From assembly GCF_013415885.1 (NCBI RefSeq), contig NZ_CP058910.1, positions 1,178,001 to 1,242,000 on the forward strand: a stretch of 64,000 bases of DNA. The letters are read 5' to 3'. The number at the start of each line of letters is the position of its first letter. Position 1 is the stretch's first letter. The translations under genes were made by a program, and so were the position numbers. Below the pieces are notes generated by a model. It searched no databases. It was given only the letters and a program-made list of their open reading frames with translations, and was not told where the DNA came from. The stretch comes from Halosimplex rubrum (GTDB taxonomy: Archaea > Halobacteriota > Halobacteria > Halobacteriales > Haloarculaceae). Below, in pieces: positions 27,371-36,370 of this stretch.

Positions 27371-27908
27371 ATGCCCCTATTAAATGAGGTGTATAGACCA
27401 ACGCCTGCACTACATACCGTTCCTCTCCCTCCAATCCCGTCTGTCGTGAACTACTCCGATCTATTCGCACCCTTCAGGCGTTCCTTGCGGTTGAAGTCTC
27501 TTACTTCGGTGTCGGAACTTGCACCCGTGGACACAGCGGTTCCAGACTCCACAAATGTATGCCTCACTGGGTGGTTCGGAGTGTCCCACTCCTACCAGTT
27601 CGACACTCAGCCACAACCACCGATGCACGCTTTTTGTCGCGTTTGAACACCGTGGAAACGTGGTGAGTATCTTACTATCCCATTCGACCGCAAACGCAGT
27701 AAGAGTGATAGGGAACGTGCAAGCTCCTCGTGTGGGTGCTGTATCCCTTCTCTATTCGTTCGCTTTGTTCATCCGTATGGAAGGAGGTTAGCGCCCTCCC
27801 GCGGAGGATCGTAATCCACGATACCCTTCGTAGGTATCACAGTGGTAGTATCGCGGTGGGTTCAACTAATCAACGGGAAACCTCAGGGCCTGGCCCTAAG
27901 GCGGTTTA
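27371..27908 (+). mobile_element. IS200/IS605 (IS1341-type) remnant: tnpB 3' end and right-end hairpin
   Basis: A short plus-strand frame contains LTSVSELAPVDTAVPDSTN, which resembles the C-terminal tail of haloarchaeal TnpB (usually S-x-x-P-V-E-T-x-x-P-x-D-T). Further right, bases about 27876-27908 hold a degenerate copy of the right-end hairpin (GGCCTGGCCC flanked by CCTCA and AAGGCGGTTTACT), the same end seen intact at 61810-61850. The part between is decayed beyond reading. The remnant lies between two surface-protein genes and ends at the 3' end of the next one. Confidence 0.5.
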
Positions 27909-30284
27909 CTACTGTTCGCGGAAGTAGTACGTGACACCGGCGATGATAGCCAGCACCACGACGATACCGACGATGATGAGCGGTAGATTACCGCCGCCAC
28001 TATCGTCGCCAGCGGTCGTAGTCGTCATATCTCCATCACCGGGTTCGCCGTCACTACCATCGCTGTCATCGGGCGTGTCTGTGCCGTCGTCAGGGCCATC
28101 AGTGCCGTCCGCGGGCGTATCAGTCCCGGTATCGGGCGTGTCGGTTCCATCAGTGGGTGTCTCAGTACCGTCGGTAGGGGTATCCGTGTCTTCCTGCGAG
28201 ACGACGACCGTACCACCCGCAACTTCACCGGCGCTAATGTCGTACTCACCAGCGGAATCGAACGTAATCTGAATCGCCTCACTCGTTGACTCACCGGCGC
28301 CTAGAGTCACATTAGTCGAACCCGCTTCTCCACCATTCGAAGTAACGGAAATAGACTCCGTTCCTTCAGAGTTACCAGTGTTTTCGACACTCACCGAGAC
28401 ATCAACAGTATCACCGACGGAGACCTCCGTCGACGAGAGTTGCACGTCAGTCACCTCCAGCGAGGCATACTCTGTGCCCACCGCGAACATCGAGAAGCCG
28501 GGAGTAGTCGCTCTGTAGCGATCTCCACCAAGATACGTTGTTTCGACTGTCTTCCACTCCTCATCGTTGAACCGGTAGAGGGTAATGTCTTCAGGGGAGA
28601 TACCGCGTTCGTCAAGTCGGGATTGAGGGACCTGGAAGGTGAAGGTTCCCGGACTGGCATCCGACCCATTCAGGTTACTCAGATCAACACTGATGTACTG
28701 AAGGAGATTCGCCTTTTCAGGGAGTTCGGTTGCTTCTCCCGGATTCTCCCGTACTGCGGCCTCGATATTCACGTTCGATGAATCGAGGATCGTCGTGATG
28801 TTCAGATCGTTTAGGGTGACACCGGAGCTCCCCGAAATATCAAGGTTCCGAAGGCTGATCTCCGTACCTGCACTTACACTGTCGATACTTGCGGACGCTT
28901 GGGAATCGGATTTGAAGACGGTTGGCGTGACGACACTACCGTCACCACCACCGCCACCGCCGCCGCCGCCGCCACCGCCGCCACCACCGCCACCACCGCC
29001 ACCACCGCCACCACCGCCACCGCCGTCGCGGGCGGAGCGGACGCGGAGTTCGCCGCTATCGGAGAGCATCTCCTGGCTGCTCTCACCGACTGCTACGTAG
29101 GCGTAACTGTAATCACCGGTCGTCCAGTTGGCGAACGTCTCGACATCGATCTCTGTGTTCCCATCGGTGCGGTTGACCGCCGTCATCGACGCGTTCAGCA
29201 CGACGGTTCCCGCGGACATATCGACCGTTTCGGGCGACCCGGGGCCAGCCTCTTCACCGACGAAGTCAACGAGTGATTCGATGCCGGCCGACCGCGCGAC
29301 CTGGCCGTCACCAACGGTCATCCCGAACATACCGAACGAGTCTTCCACATTGGCCACACCGTTGACTTCGTCGATCGTTGTCTCGAGTTCGCTGTCCGTC
29401 TCGATATCGAAGCCCGAAGAGATGTCATCAGTGATGTCGATGACGAAGCTCTCGCTGACGAATTTATCCTCATCGTAGAGGACGATCGCTTGTTCGATAT
29501 GCTCGCCTTGTAGCGAACTCGCGTCGACATCGAAAGTCGCGGTGTTTCCGCGCTTGACCGTGTCGGGTGCTGATACCGAGCCCGACCCCTTCCGGACCGC
29601 GACCTGTTCCATCCCGACGACGGTGACTCCGCCGTCGATACTCAGATCTCCGCCGGCACCGTTAGCGTTGGTGTTCGTCACTGAGAATCCATCTCCGGAC
29701 TCAGGGAACGCAAGCACGTAGATGTAGTGACCACTCTCGGGGACAGTATCGCTGAAGGTTACGTCACCGTCGGCGTCAAGCGCCGTTGACGCGCTGACCT
29801 CCTTGTAGGAGGCGTTGTCGTTCGCGTTCTCCTCTGTTACTAGATCGAGCGCCCCGGAGAACGTGTCCGGCACGGACCCTTCGCCGGATTCCTCAACGTG
29901 TACGCGGAGTACCTCCGCATCCTCGTTGGCGAAGTTGTTCGAGTTCCCGTTCGCGTCCGAGAGGTCGAAGGTCAAGCCGACCTCCGTTCCCGATTCGTAG
30001 ACCGCGATTGGGTCTTTGTTAAGATTCGTCTCGTCACCCTCGTTCGAACTGGCTCGCCAGTCCGCGTTGGGGATCGTTTCTGCTGCGTTGTCCGTATCCG
30101 CGCGCAACGGCAGGAACGAGCGCTCCCACGCATCGACGTTATCAGACACCTCGAATGTCTCGTCTGCTGGTGGCTGCGTGGAGAGCACGTCCGCCGCACT
30201 TAACGGAACATGCAATACTGAAAGGATAACGAAGCCCACGACAAGGATCGTTTGGATCCGTTGTCGTGTCTCTGATGGCACCAT
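27909..30284 (-). CDS. Large secreted surface protein with a 27-glycine tract and PGF-pre-PGF domain
   Basis: 791 residues. A signal peptide spans about residues 1-30 (ILVVGFVILSVLHVPLSAAD). A long acidic region follows with beta-rich domains and several N-x-S/T sites. Then come RVRSARD, a run of exactly 27 Gly, and DGSVV (near residue 420-450). The next domain (about 480-610) reads LLQYISVDLSNLNGS to GFSMFAVG and is a PGF-pre-PGF domain. A CARDB-like domain follows (LEVTDVQLSSTEVSVGDTVD), then a Thr/Asp/Pro stalk of TDTPTDGTE-type repeats, and a C-terminal helix (LPLIIVGIVVVLAIIAGVTYY). No PGF tripeptide precedes the helix although the PGF-pre-PGF domain is present, so it may be anchored by the helix itself. 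Confidence 0.88.
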   Translation of the reverse strand: MVPSETRQRIQTILVVGFVILSVLHVPLSAADVLSTQPPADETFEVSDNVDAWERSFLPLRADTDNAAETIPNADWRASSNEGDETNLNKDPIAVYESGTEVGLTFDLSDANGNSNNFANEDAEVLRVHVEESGEGSVPDTFSGALDLVTEENANDNASYKEVSASTALDADGDVTFSDTVPESGHYIYVLAFPESGDGFSVTNTNANGAGGDLSIDGGVTVVGMEQVAVRKGSGSVSAPDTVKRGNTATFDVDASSLQGEHIEQAIVLYDEDKFVSESFVIDITDDISSGFDIETDSELETTIDEVNGVANVEDSFGMFGMTVGDGQVARSAGIESLVDFVGEEAGPGSPETVDMSAGTVVLNASMTAVNRTDGNTEIDVETFANWTTGDYSYAYVAVGESSQEMLSDSGELRVRSARDGGGGGGGGGGGGGGGGGGGGGGGGGGGDGSVVTPTVFKSDSQASASIDSVSAGTEISLRNLDISGSSGVTLNDLNITTILDSSNVNIEAAVRENPGEATELPEKANLLQYISVDLSNLNGSDASPGTFTFQVPQSRLDERGISPEDITLYRFNDEEWKTVETTYLGGDRYRATTPGFSMFAVGTEYASLEVTDVQLSSTEVSVGDTVDVSVSVENTGNSEGTESISVTSNGGEAGSTNVTLGAGESTSEAIQITFDSAGEYDISAGEVAGGTVVVSQEDTDTPTDGTETPTDGTDTPDTGTDTPADGTDGPDDGTDTPDDSDGSDGEPGDGDMTTTTAGDDSGGGNLPLIIVGIVVVLAIIAGVTYYFREQ
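28944..29024 (-). repeat. Trinucleotide repeat coding for 27 consecutive glycines
   Basis: Twenty-seven GGC/GGT codons without interruption (ACC and GCC on the plus strand). The mixture of GGT and GGC in blocks of three codons (ACC-ACC-GCC) suggests expansion by slippage of a 9-base unit. Length variation by multiples of 3 or 9 bases would keep the frame and change the linker length between the two halves of the surface protein. Confidence 0.9.
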
Positions 30285-30382
30285 ATGGTCCCGTTTATGT
30301 AACAGTGACTTAGTTTTTCGGATGCCGGTGTATCTTCAAGTACTCCGGTATTCCCCACAATGAATTTCGGGTTCGTAACACT

Positions 30383-30870
30383 CGTTGACATCCTCCTTCG
30401 CGTAAGCACGGAGGGAATCCCGAGCGGTGGAAGTTTCAGGTTTGCAGCCTAATCACGGACTACCAGTCCTTTCGGGCGCAGGTAGTCCCACAGCATCGGA
30501 CTGGTAGACTCCTGGCCATGCCAAATGGTCGTTACCCCTATCTCCGACCGTATACGGCGTCCCGGTGTTGTTTGTGTCACGGAGACGCTACCAAGCGTCA
30601 GCAGAGTCGGGGTAGCGTGTTGCTTGCTTTCAGCAGTCGGCATATGATCACACTCTTCTAGAATATGGCGTTTACCGACTGGTCTTTCGGATACTGTCAT
30701 CCGAGAGACTCCGTCCCTCGTGATCACGAAAATCTCCGATTTTCGAACGACCTCGTTACGTGGGCGGACAGGCCGCCTCCGCAGGACGGTTCGGAATCCG
30801 CCCCGTTCCGACCGATTCCTACCGCTAATCTGGCTGCCTGTCACTAAAACGCCGGTATTCGACACTCAGG
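30383..30870 (-). mobile_element. Degenerate IS1341-type tnpB remnant
   Basis: The right-end signature of these elements (CTCGGGATTCCCTCC, a hairpin, GAGGATGTCAACG on the reverse strand) lies at about 30385-30420, and the text before it decodes in one frame to LAWPGVYQSDAVG, close to LAQPGVYLFDRESG at the end of the TnpB at 56058. Further 5' the frame is lost. Orientation is reverse. No function remains. Confidence 0.55.
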
Positions 30871-31069
30871 GGAGGTCCTCAAACGTGAATACTTTCCCCA
30901 CGTGACGGCCCGTATCCACGGCCTGAACGCTGTGGTATTGCGCCTGCTCAACCTATAAGTGGTGTGTAACAAACGCCATGCGGCTGGCTCATTCGATCAT
31001 GGCGCACCAACGGTTCGAGTTCCCGAATGAGATCTCGCCAAGAGGACTATATTTGTGTCCGAGGGTGTC

Positions 31070-31297
31070 ATGAGACAACTCCTTGCCACTATCGCGACAT
31101 TTGTCACGTTCGCACTTTCGCTGCTGGTTATCACTGTGTGGTTTCTGGCGTCTGCAAGCGACGCTGGAATGACCATCACAGTCAACTCGTACGGTGAACG
31201 ATGGGTTGAGTATCTGCTGTGGCTTGTGATCACACCAATTCTTGTTTTAGGGATGCACTACACGCTCAGGTCGATAGATTCTGCCAGTATCGAATAG
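31070..31297 (+). CDS. Small two-helix membrane protein
   Basis: 75 residues from ATG 31070 (a GTG at 31055 would add five residues). Two membrane helices, LLATIATFVTFALSLLVITV and LLWLVITPILVLGMHYTL, flank a short polar loop. It has no partner on the same strand nearby. The GC content and codon choice resemble neighbouring conserved genes, which supports a real gene, but I do not recognise the family. Confidence 0.55.
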   Translation: MRQLLATIATFVTFALSLLVITVWFLASASDAGMTITVNSYGERWVEYLLWLVITPILVLGMHYTLRSIDSASIE

Positions 31298-31343
31298 CGG
31301 ATAGAGAACAATATCAGACTCGGGAACAAACCTAATTTCGTGC

Positions 31344-32429
31344 TCAGCTGGTTACGTTGACCCAGAGATGGGTTTCTCGGTACGCCGTCTCGGGTGTCGT
31401 CCGCGCCGGCGGCTCACTCTTGTAGAGCAGATACGTGAGTCTCAGATCCCGTCCCTCGAGAGTCGGTGCAACACTGTGTGCTCGGTGGTCCGTTTCGTTG
31501 TGTGCCAGCGAAAGGTCGAACCGGCGGAGCGACTCCGACTCGGTTATCGTGGTCGTGTTGTCGTCTGTCCGGACGCGGTGTGTCTGGACCAGTAGCGTGT
31601 AGTTGGTCCGTCGATGTTCCTGATTGGTGACACCGACGATGAGTTCCTGACTCCCACCGCGCGTGAATTCTGTTGGGTAGCCGTCTGCGACGAGTTCGCC
31701 GTCGTCGTCCTCTGTGAGTAGGTAGAACTCGGTGAACTGCTCGCCCTGTTGTGGGACCGCCACTGCGTAGCCAACGCTCGACACCGCGGCGACGACGCTG
31801 ATGACGAGCAGGATGTTGAGCGCTGCGTCGGCCCGGTCGTCCGGTTCGAACAGTTCCGTTCGGGCGCTGGCAGTCCACTGTCGGTAGGGGACTTCGAATC
31901 GCTCGTCGGTCGGCAGTTCCCACCGTCGGAGCACCGCGATGGCCGTCGTTATCAGGACGAATCCGCTGACGCTTACCAGGATCGGGATCAGCCGGATGCC
32001 CCACGGTGTGAAGTTCAGCACAAGCCCGATCAGCGGAACGACCGCGATGCTGAGTCCGAAAGAGAGCGCAACCCGCTCGATACCGTCGATCCCTCGGTCG
32101 CCGACGCGCTCGGTTAGTCCCGCCTCGGAGTCCGTCTCCGCGGACTCGCTGGGTGGTTCGCCGGCCTCCGGGAACAGCGCCGCGATAAACGCATACCCAG
32201 GAACGAATAGGACGAACGGCAGGCCGACCACGATCCGGACCGGCGTATCCCGAATGAGCGGGGCGAGGACCACGAAGTCCGTCAGGAGCACGAACGCGGC
32301 GACCGCAGCGAGGTCTGCTGGCAGGTCACGGACTCCCCGGAGTAGACGGAGGGTGTAGACCGTCACCAGATTGAGGTCGGCGTCCCTGTGATCGCTGGCC
32401 ACAGTATCGGTACAGGGGTTCTCTCTCAT
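31344..32429 (-). CDS. DUF1616 domain-containing membrane protein
   Basis: 361 residues. An N-terminal half has four membrane helices (AAVAAFVLLTDFVVLAPLI, PFVLFVPGYAFIAALF, ERVALSFGLSIAVVPLIGLV, LIPILVSVSGFVLITTAIAV), a further helix lies near 205-225, and an extracytoplasmic beta-rich C-terminal domain (GGSQELIVGVTNQEHRRTNY, with NYT and NET sequons) follows. This order is that of archaeal DUF1616 proteins. It is divergent from the ABC-exporter operon, with about 115 bases between starts. The function is not known; it often occurs with envelope or exopolysaccharide genes. Confidence 0.88.
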   Translation of the reverse strand: MRENPCTDTVASDHRDADLNLVTVYTLRLLRGVRDLPADLAAVAAFVLLTDFVVLAPLIRDTPVRIVVGLPFVLFVPGYAFIAALFPEAGEPPSESAETDSEAGLTERVGDRGIDGIERVALSFGLSIAVVPLIGLVLNFTPWGIRLIPILVSVSGFVLITTAIAVLRRWELPTDERFEVPYRQWTASARTELFEPDDRADAALNILLVISVVAAVSSVGYAVAVPQQGEQFTEFYLLTEDDDGELVADGYPTEFTRGGSQELIVGVTNQEHRRTNYTLLVQTHRVRTDDNTTTITESESLRRFDLSLAHNETDHRAHSVAPTLEGRDLRLTYLLYKSEPPARTTPETAYRETHLWVNVTS

Positions 32430-32544
32430 AAAGGCATCCCTCTTCCCAACCGGCCCGACAGTGGCACCGAGACAGCGTGACAGGTAGCAGGAGGTTCCGG
32501 TCGCGAAAAGTGTATACGACGGGCCCGTTGAGTTGGAGTAACTG

Positions 32545-33303
32545 ATGGCCGGGAGTGGATTGCGCGCCGACGAGCGCCAGGCGGCCGATGCCGTCGTGCG
32601 AGGATCGGACCTCGTTCGCGAGTACGACCGCGGTAGCTCCGGCCTGTTTGGAGGAGACTCGACGCCGGCCGTTCGCGCCGTCGACGGCGTCTCGGTCGCC
32701 GTTCACGCCGGCGAACTGGTGGGGATCGCCGGTCCGAGCGGCAGCGGCAAGTCGACGCTGTTGCATCTACTGGCCGGGCTCGACGTGCCGACATTGGGCA
32801 CTGTCACGCTCGCCGGCGAAAACGTCGCCGACTACGGCGAACGTGGACGCGCTCGCTTGCGACTCGACCACGTCGGCATCGTTTTTCAGCGGTTCCATCT
32901 GTTGCCGTCGCTGTCGGCGCGTGCGAACGTCGCGCTGCCGCTGATCGAACTCGGCATCTCGAAGGTCGAGCGTCGCAAACATGCGGGCGAACTGCTCGAA
33001 TCCGTGGGGCTCGGTGATCGGATCACCCACAAACCTGGCCAGCTCTCTGGCGGCGAGCAACAGCGGGTCGCCATTGCACGCGCGCTGGCGACGGAGCCGG
33101 ACATAGTCGTCGCCGACGAACCAACCGGCGAGCTGGATTCGGAAACAAGCGAGCGGGTCCTCTCCGTGCTCTCCGACCTTGCCGAGGACCGGGCAGTCGT
33201 CCTCGCCTCTCACGACAGACAGGCCTTGGAGGTCTGTGACCGTCGAATCTCGCTCCGAGACGGTGAACGCATGGCGACCCAGCAAGCCTCGGAGCCCGAA
33301 TAG
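32545..33303 (+). CDS. ABC transporter ATP-binding protein, LolD/MacB type
   Basis: 252 residues with all ATPase motifs: Walker A GPSGSGKS at 63-70, Q-loop [13 protein letters not shown], signature [14 protein letters not shown], Walker [14 protein letters not shown], and the H-loop ASHD. It is first in an operon with two FtsX-type permeases; the next gene begins 1 base after the stop codon. Systems of this layout extract lipoproteins or expel peptides and lipids from the membrane. The substrate is not visible. Confidence 0.93.
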   Translation: MAGSGLRADERQAADAVVRGSDLVREYDRGSSGLFGGDSTPAVRAVDGVSVAVHAGELVGIAGPSGSGKSTLLHLLAGLDVPTLGTVTLAGENVADYGERGRARLRLDHVGIVFQRFHLLPSLSARANVALPLIELGISKVERRKHAGELLESVGLGDRITHKPGQLSGGEQQRVAIARALATEPDIVVADEPTGELDSETSERVLSVLSDLAEDRAVVLASHDRQALEVCDRRISLRDGERMATQQASEPE

Positions 33304-33304
33304 T

Positions 33305-34534
33305 ATGCGTCGACTCCGACGATTCGGTGCGCTGGTCGGTTTGGCGTCTCGCCGCGTCGCCGGCCGGGTACGGACTTCGCCACAGCGCGTCGTGTTGAGC
33401 GTCGTCGGCGTCGCTCTTGCGATCGGATTGATGGTCGCCGTCACGGGCGTCTCGTTCGGTCTCGCCTCGGAGTCGGTCATCTCCAGTCCAGAGACGGACT
33501 ACTGGATCGTTCCCGAGGACGCGAACGTCCAGTCGCTCGTCGTCTCGGCCGGCGGCGTACAGTTGAGTAATGTCCACGAGACGAGTGCGCAGATCGGAAC
33601 TGATGATCGAGTCGAGTATGCCGTTCCAGTTCTGCTCGAACTGGTCCCCGTCGAGGACACAGTCACTGGCGAACGGGAGTACATCTTCGCGGCCGGGGTT
33701 ATTGCCCGTCCGAACGCAAACCTCCTCGGACTGTCTCTCGCACCCCTCAGCCCCGGTGATCCCTACTACGCGAACGGGAGTTACGACGGAACCTGGACCG
33801 GCGAGACGATGCTGAATGATGCCGCTGCGGAGACGATCAACGCCTCGACTGGCAGTCGGCTCGTCTCAGACCGGATCCCGGACGACCGGTCGCTTTCGGT
33901 CGTGAACGTGTCCACGGGCGAGGCGTCGACCGCGTTCGGATCTATCCCGATGGCCGTCGTCCAACTGAGCGAGCTGCAGGCGATGACGGACGCGACAACC
34001 GGCGACCAGGCCGACCAGATCCTCGTGAGTACCAACGATCCCGGTGTCGAGGAGTCGCTGGCGACATTGTACCCGCGGACGACGGTTGTCGAACGGAGTG
34101 GGCTGGCTGCCCAGCGCGTTTCAACGTCGAATCTGCCGCTCGCCATCGCAGTCAGCGGGGCAGCTACTGCGGTCGTCGTCGGCGTGCTGTTCGTCGCAAC
34201 GCTCATGGGGCTCATGGTGAGTTCCGACCGCGAATCGCTGGGGACACTTGCCGCAGTTGGACTGTCGCGGCGCTCGCGGTCGGTGCTCGTCGCGGCCGAA
34301 ACCGTCACGGTCGCACTTCTCGGTGGGGGCTTCGGGATCGGTCTCGGCGCGCTCGGTATCGTCGCGATCAATGTCGCCGGCCGGGAGATCTTCGCCGAGT
34401 CGACCGTCGCGCGGTTCGATCCGCTGCTCGTCGGCTACGCATTGGTTGTCGCCTTCGTGATCGGGCTTCTGGGCGCCATCTATCCGGTTCTACTAAGTCA
34501 GCGGACGAACCCGATGGAGGTACTTTCGCGATGA
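33305..34534 (+). CDS. FtsX-like ABC permease
   Basis: 409 residues from MRRLRRFGALVGLASRR at 33305; a longer frame from 33179 lies over the ATPase gene and is rejected. An N-terminal helix (VVLSVVGVALAIGLMVAVTG) is followed by a large extracytoplasmic domain of about 240 residues with MacB-like beta structure, then three helices at the C-terminus (AVSGAATAVVVGVLFVATLM and two more), ending YPVLLSQRTNPMEVLSR. It overlaps the second permease by 4 bases (ATGA at 34531-34534). Confidence 0.9.
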   Translation: MRRLRRFGALVGLASRRVAGRVRTSPQRVVLSVVGVALAIGLMVAVTGVSFGLASESVISSPETDYWIVPEDANVQSLVVSAGGVQLSNVHETSAQIGTDDRVEYAVPVLLELVPVEDTVTGEREYIFAAGVIARPNANLLGLSLAPLSPGDPYYANGSYDGTWTGETMLNDAAAETINASTGSRLVSDRIPDDRSLSVVNVSTGEASTAFGSIPMAVVQLSELQAMTDATTGDQADQILVSTNDPGVEESLATLYPRTTVVERSGLAAQRVSTSNLPLAIAVSGAATAVVVGVLFVATLMGLMVSSDRESLGTLAAVGLSRRSRSVLVAAETVTVALLGGGFGIGLGALGIVAINVAGREIFAESTVARFDPLLVGYALVVAFVIGLLGAIYPVLLSQRTNPMEVLSR

Positions 34535-35760
34535 GTCCGTTCGCACGACTGCGTGCGGTGGTCGGCGTCGCCGTTGCGCAACTTCGCCACGAGCGAGTGC
34601 GAACGGTGATCGCCGTGGCCGGCGTCGCGATGGCCGTTCTCGCCGCCGTGTTGCTCGCCAGCGTCGGGGTTGGCGTCCTCGAGTTCGGTCAGCAGAAGTT
34701 CGAACAGTCCGGGCAGGATCTGTGGGTGACCGGTGGCCCCATTGAGCTGCGCCCGGGGACCGTCGGTGGGTTCCAGAACTCACTGGTCGACTCCCACAAG
34801 GTTGCAACGGAGATCGAGGAACGCGAGGCGGTGGCGACGGCTGTTCCGATGATATTCCAGACCGTCTACGCTGGTCGGAATTCGTCGGAGTTCCAGACGT
34901 TGGTGGGGGTCGGAGCACCGACCAATGGGAACCTCGTGACGATGAGTGAAGGACGCGAATTTTCGCCGGAAGATGCTCATTACGCCAACGGAACGTACGA
35001 GGGGCCGATGAGCCACGAGGTGGTTATCGACCCGCGAACTGCGGACCTTCTGGATATCAGCGTGAACGACACGATGTATCTCGGCGGGACCATCGGAACC
35101 GCCCGACAGAACGAATTCACCGTCGTCGGTATTTCGCCGACATACTCGCAGTTCGTCGGCGCGCCCAGCGTTGTCATCCCACCTAGCGAGCTACAGGAGA
35201 TAACGGGAACAACTGCGAGCGATAGGGCCTCGTTCGTGCTCGTTCGAGCGGAGGACGGTGCGGATGTCGCGGCGTTGGAGGCAAACCTGACGGAGAGCTA
35301 TTCCCAGTACACGATCCGGACCAACGAGGAACAGCTGCGAGCGACGCTGGAAAACCAGGCTGTCGTACTGCTCAGCGGCGGGAGCCTCTTCGTGTTGGCA
35401 GTCGTCGCGGGCGTGCTTTTGGTGCTGAATCTGCAACTCTCATTTGTCTTTCGCCACCGCGAGATGTTCGCAGCGGTCACCGCTATTGGTCTCTCGCGCT
35501 CGGCGCTTGCCGGGCTCATCCTAGTCTACACGCTCCTCATTGGGATCATCGGCGGACTCCTCGGTATTGGACTCGCTATCCCAGGGGTTGAAGCGGTGAA
35601 CGCGGTCACCGCGGTGGTGACCGGATTCGAAGGCGTCGCTCGGCTCTCCCACCGGATCCTTCTCGGTGGTTTCGGGTTGGCCATCTTCGTGAGTCTCGTC
35701 GGTGGCCTCGCAGCGAGTCTGTATCTCGCGCGTTCGAACCCGCTCGATAGCCTCTACTGA
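34531..35760 (+). CDS. FtsX-like ABC permease, second subunit
   Basis: 409 residues, with the same architecture as the gene before it: an N-terminal helix (VIAVAGVAMAVLAAVLLASV), an extracytoplasmic domain (about 50-300) and three C-terminal helices, ending YLARSNPLDSLY, which is the FtsX-type end motif R-x-x-P-x-x-x-L. The two permeases are similar in length and layout, so the exporter is probably a heterodimer. It is the last gene in the operon. Confidence 0.9.
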   Translation: MSPFARLRAVVGVAVAQLRHERVRTVIAVAGVAMAVLAAVLLASVGVGVLEFGQQKFEQSGQDLWVTGGPIELRPGTVGGFQNSLVDSHKVATEIEEREAVATAVPMIFQTVYAGRNSSEFQTLVGVGAPTNGNLVTMSEGREFSPEDAHYANGTYEGPMSHEVVIDPRTADLLDISVNDTMYLGGTIGTARQNEFTVVGISPTYSQFVGAPSVVIPPSELQEITGTTASDRASFVLVRAEDGADVAALEANLTESYSQYTIRTNEEQLRATLENQAVVLLSGGSLFVLAVVAGVLLVLNLQLSFVFRHREMFAAVTAIGLSRSALAGLILVYTLLIGIIGGLLGIGLAIPGVEAVNAVTAVVTGFEGVARLSHRILLGGFGLAIFVSLVGGLAASLYLARSNPLDSLY

Positions 35761-35789
35761 CGAATACTCGGACTTGTCGGACAGCGGTA

Positions 35790-36010
35790 GTGAACTGGTT
35801 CGGGGTCAAGCCCCGAGGCACTCGCCCTGTTCCGCCTGTCGATACTAGATAGGGTGTCCGGCTTCCCCCCCAACTAGGGTGGGTCGAGGGATTCGGCCTC
35901 CAGACCGCAGATTCGGCGACTGTGATACTTTTCAAGAAATGTTATGGGGGTTGGTTGGCTCACAGCAGTACAGCGCGGAAGTCCACGGCTTCAGTCGTGG
36001 GAGGAAGCGC
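35790..36010 (-). mobile_element. Short deletion derivative of an IS200/IS605 element (both ends, no gene)
   Basis: On the reverse strand a left-end-type hairpin (CCCACGACTGAAGCCGTGG near 36000-35980) is followed within about 200 bases by the right-end hairpin (CCTCGGGGCTTGACCCCGA near 35815-35795). No transposase frame lies between. This is the size and shape of a MITE-like derivative that an active relative could move. Confidence 0.5.
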
Positions 36011-36370
36011 GTAAACTCCTAACATTGACCACTGATACCAGAAGGACCGACCCCCAAAGTAGTCGCCATTCATATAAATAACCATCGTAAATGTACGAGT
36101 TTCGTCGCCTATCGCGTATTATCTGAGATGTCACTATAATTTGTTCATATATAATATATATTATGAAACTCCTATATTTGTAATCTGAGAAGGTATGTCT
36201 GCAATTTCTTTATTATCTAACACTATATTCGTCGGCCCGTGCATACCCAAAACAGAGACGTACAGGATTCTCTCTGGCGGGTTATCGGTCGAGGCCACGT
36301 CTGGAATATTGTCCAAGTCGGCTGGCCGATCCGCCGGAACAGGCCACCCAAGGCGGAGGAACAGAAGCAG
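36011..36370. other. AT-rich gap without a recognisable gene
   Basis: About 360 bases between the IS derivative and the DUF4129-type gene. The left part is strongly AT-rich (a TATATAATATATATTA-like run near 36150-36165). Short frames here have no protein-like features. The right part lies just beyond the stop codon of the reverse-strand gene; I see no clear terminator. Confidence 0.4.

Noticed and set aside
27445-27690. Reverse-strand reading with a TnpB-like tail (VESGTAVSTG)
   Set aside because: The plus strand gives a better TnpB tail (SELAPVDTAVP) in line with the right-end hairpin at 27880-27908; the reverse match is chance.
28944-29024. CRISPR-like or tandem-repeat array
   Set aside because: It is a simple codon repeat within an open frame, without spacers.
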